Shown: positions 5,333 through 6,852 of the stretch, piece after piece
Numbering within the stretch: the first letter of the stretch is position 1
Layout: each line of letters opens with the position of its first letter
Assembly: GCA_016282215.1 (NCBI GenBank)
Contig: JAEEKC010000323.1
Location: forward strand, 1-6,852
Reading direction: 5' to 3'
DNA: 6,852 nucleotides
Origin: Lachnospiraceae bacterium
GTDB taxonomy: Bacteria; Bacillota; Clostridia; Lachnospirales; Lachnospiraceae
Position numbers and translations under genes: made by a program
Notes under the pieces: model-generated
What the model was told of the DNA's origin: nothing
Seen by the model: the letters and a program-made list of their open reading frames with translations, nothing else
Database searches by the model: none

Positions 5333-6538
5333 ATGGAGATCAGAGAGCTGGATTGGTATCAGGATTTTTCCTGCATCGGAGGAGATTGCCCGCAGACCTG
5401 CTGCAGGGGTTGGATCATACCGCTTTCCCCGGAGGATATCGCTCGCCTTCAAGGCGTGCATGGCACCCTGGGACTGCGGATCTTTGCCGCTGCCGGCGGC
5501 TGGACAAGGGGCAATTTCAATCAAAAGTCAAGGCAATGCCCCTTTTGGAATAAGGAGGGGCTTTGCGAATTGCAGCTGCAAAAAGGCCACAGCTTCATTC
5601 CCGATGCCTGCCAGAGTTACCCCCGGTTCTTTCGTAATTACGGCATCTTCGAACAGCGCACGCTGGATCTGTCCTGCGTTCAGGCAGCACGGATGTTTAC
5701 GCAGCACGCCGGAAACATCTCCTTTCACGCTACTGAAGGAGAGCCTGCAACGATCCCCTGCAGCACAAATGACGACCCGAAATTTCTGGATGACCTGATC
5801 CGCGTCAGGGATGAAATGATATTGGAGCTGACAGGGATATGCGATTTGGTGAATAACAAAAACAGCGCGGCAGCACCGGAAAGAAGACAGGTGAAAGAAC
5901 CGGACTCTGCATTAAAAGCAAATGATTTCACTCTTCAGCTCGATGCATTGCTTCGCCGCATGTTTGTATTTGCCTGCGACGCGCAAAGTGCAAGTCTGGG
6001 CCAGAACGAAGCGTTCACATTTTGTTTTTCAAATAAAAAATCCGTTACCGCACAGCCGCAACCCGGCAAGCCTCATATACACCTTAGCGAATCACAAAGC
6101 ATGTTCCCCCTGCCCGTAAATACGCTCCGAAATCTACTGGATTCCTCGCTGTATCATCCGAATCTGGCAAACTCAAATCCAAAACTCTATGAACTCTGCC
6201 AAGATGCATTTGCCTTTCTCGCTTCCGATTCAGCGAAAATACCGGATTTTCTATCACGTCATCCGGAAACCATGCTGCTTTATACCGGCTATCTGACCTA
6301 CTATCTGCATCAGTATTTCCTTCGGATCTACGAAACCTACAGTTACCGCAGGCAGGTCGCACTCGGAATCATCCATCTGAACCTTTTATTCCTTTTGGAT
6401 GTCACCTATGAAAAAAAACACGGCAGTCTGTCTTCGGAAGAATTCTCACAGATTCTTGCCGTCTACAACCGCCGTGCCTATTTCAGTGATAAGATTCAAG
6501 ATGCACTGTATCGGATTTTTGAAGATGCGTTTGTTTAG
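5333..6538 (+). CDS. fliB: FliB-family protein (flagellin lysine-N-methylase-like, Cys-rich)
   Basis: The protein has 401 residues, the usual length for this family. The N-terminal cysteine pattern is diagnostic: C14-IGGD-C19-PQT-C23-C24-RGW, then CPFWNKEGLC (C69, C78), DACQSYPR (C93) and LDLSC (C115). In Salmonella, FliB methylates lysines of flagellin, and from memory this has been tied to a [4Fe-4S] cluster and S-adenosylmethionine. The cysteines here are the likely cluster ligands. The C-terminal half is mostly helical with no membrane segment, so the protein should be cytoplasmic. No flagellar gene lies in the window, so the substrate could be another protein, and the symbol denotes family only. 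The start is fixed by an in-frame TAA at 5321-5323 and by the family N terminus, yet no Shine-Dalgarno precedes it. The gene ends 26 nt from a convergent ABC gene, with no clear terminator between them. Confidence 0.85.
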   Translation: MEIRELDWYQDFSCIGGDCPQTCCRGWIIPLSPEDIARLQGVHGTLGLRIFAAAGGWTRGNFNQKSRQCPFWNKEGLCELQLQKGHSFIPDACQSYPRFFRNYGIFEQRTLDLSCVQAARMFTQHAGNISFHATEGEPATIPCSTNDDPKFLDDLIRVRDEMILELTGICDLVNNKNSAAAPERRQVKEPDSALKANDFTLQLDALLRRMFVFACDAQSASLGQNEAFTFCFSNKKSVTAQPQPGKPHIHLSESQSMFPLPVNTLRNLLDSSLYHPNLANSNPKLYELCQDAFAFLASDSAKIPDFLSRHPETMLLYTGYLTYYLHQYFLRIYETYSYRRQVALGIIHLNLLFLLDVTYEKKHGSLSSEEFSQILAVYNRRAYFSDKIQDALYRIFEDAFV

Positions 6539-6564
6539 CGGCCGCCTTCCTTCGATCCTTTATT

Positions 6565-6852
6565 TTATGCCGCATTTCCTGTATACAGCTGATAGTCTTT
6601 GCCCTTCTGCGCCAGAAGCTCTTCGTGTGTTCCCTTTTCGATGATACGCCCCTGCTCCAGCACGACTATGCAGTCGCTGTTGCGGACTGTGGAAAGACGG
6701 TGTGCGATGACGAAGGTGGTTCTGCCCTTCATCAGCTTGTCCATGCCGTCCTGTACCAGGCGCTCTGTTCTGGTATCGATGGAGGATGTCGCCTCATCGA
6801 GGATCAGCGCCGGTGGATTGGCAATAGCCGCACGGGCAATGGCAAGAAGCTG
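6565..6852 (-). CDS. ABC exporter ATP-binding/permease protein, C-terminal 95 residues (partial, cut at the right edge)
   Basis: This is the end of a nucleotide-binding domain of the MsbA/multidrug-exporter type. The visible part starts just after the LSGGQR signature, at QLLAIARA. It contains the Walker B motif ALILDEAT (with the catalytic Glu), the D-loop SSID, and the H-loop in VIAHRLST. It ends with the usual VLEQGRIIEKGTHEELL segment and a short tail ending GNAA. In full-length half-transporters of this class the six-helix permease domain precedes this ATPase domain; that part lies outside the window, so substrate and partner cannot be judged. It is convergent with the FliB-family gene. 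Confidence 0.93.
   Translation of the reverse strand, partial: QLLAIARAAIANPPALILDEATSSIDTRTERLVQDGMDKLMKGRTTFVIAHRLSTVRNSDCIVVLEQGRIIEKGTHEELLAQKGKDYQLYTGNAA

Noticed and set aside
6539..6564. Bidirectional terminator between the convergent FliB-family and ABC genes
   Set aside because: Only 26 nt separate the stops, and no GC-rich inverted repeat with a U-tract is visible. The GCGGCCGC at 6538-6545 is a palindrome but has no arms long enough to act as a hairpin.

Overview
The window looks like chromosomal DNA of a low-to-mid GC Gram-positive bacterium of class Clostridia, probably Lachnospiraceae. This is inferred from the strong AGGAGG-type ribosome sites, the protein families and the base composition; no 16S or other marker gene is present. 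I see no mobile element, CRISPR array, tRNA or rRNA.

Layout. Positions 1-4407 hold four minus-strand genes in head-to-tail order. Read in the direction of transcription they are a double-zinc-ribbon membrane protein, a TPM-domain membrane protein with a Gly/His tail, TrkA, and TrkH (cut by the left edge). The gaps are 13, 26 and 94 nt. The first pair resembles the Bacillus subtilis YdjG/YdjH envelope pair. The last two are the cytoplasmic gate and the membrane pore of a Trk potassium uptake system. Upstream of them, separated by a terminator-like hairpin, lies an orotate-phosphoribosyltransferase-like gene (4535-5173, minus). Its leader carries a 13-bp hairpin and a possible 10-codon leader ORF that stops one base before the gene's ATG.

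A compact divergent control region (about 5174-5332) separates this gene from a plus-strand gene of the FliB / flagellin lysine-N-methylase family (5333-6538). That gene has no visible ribosome site, and its best promoter places the start codon at the transcription start, so it may be leaderless. It meets, tail to tail with 26 nt between, the last 95 codons of an ABC exporter ATPase (6565-6852, minus, cut by the right edge).

How the genes work together. TrkA and TrkH form one K+ uptake system. Linkage of a YdjGH-like envelope pair directly upstream suggests co-expression under envelope or osmotic stress, but that is inference from gene order only. The phosphoribosyltransferase, the FliB-family protein and the exporter have no clear functional tie to the potassium genes. 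No gene-free stretch exceeds 300 bases.
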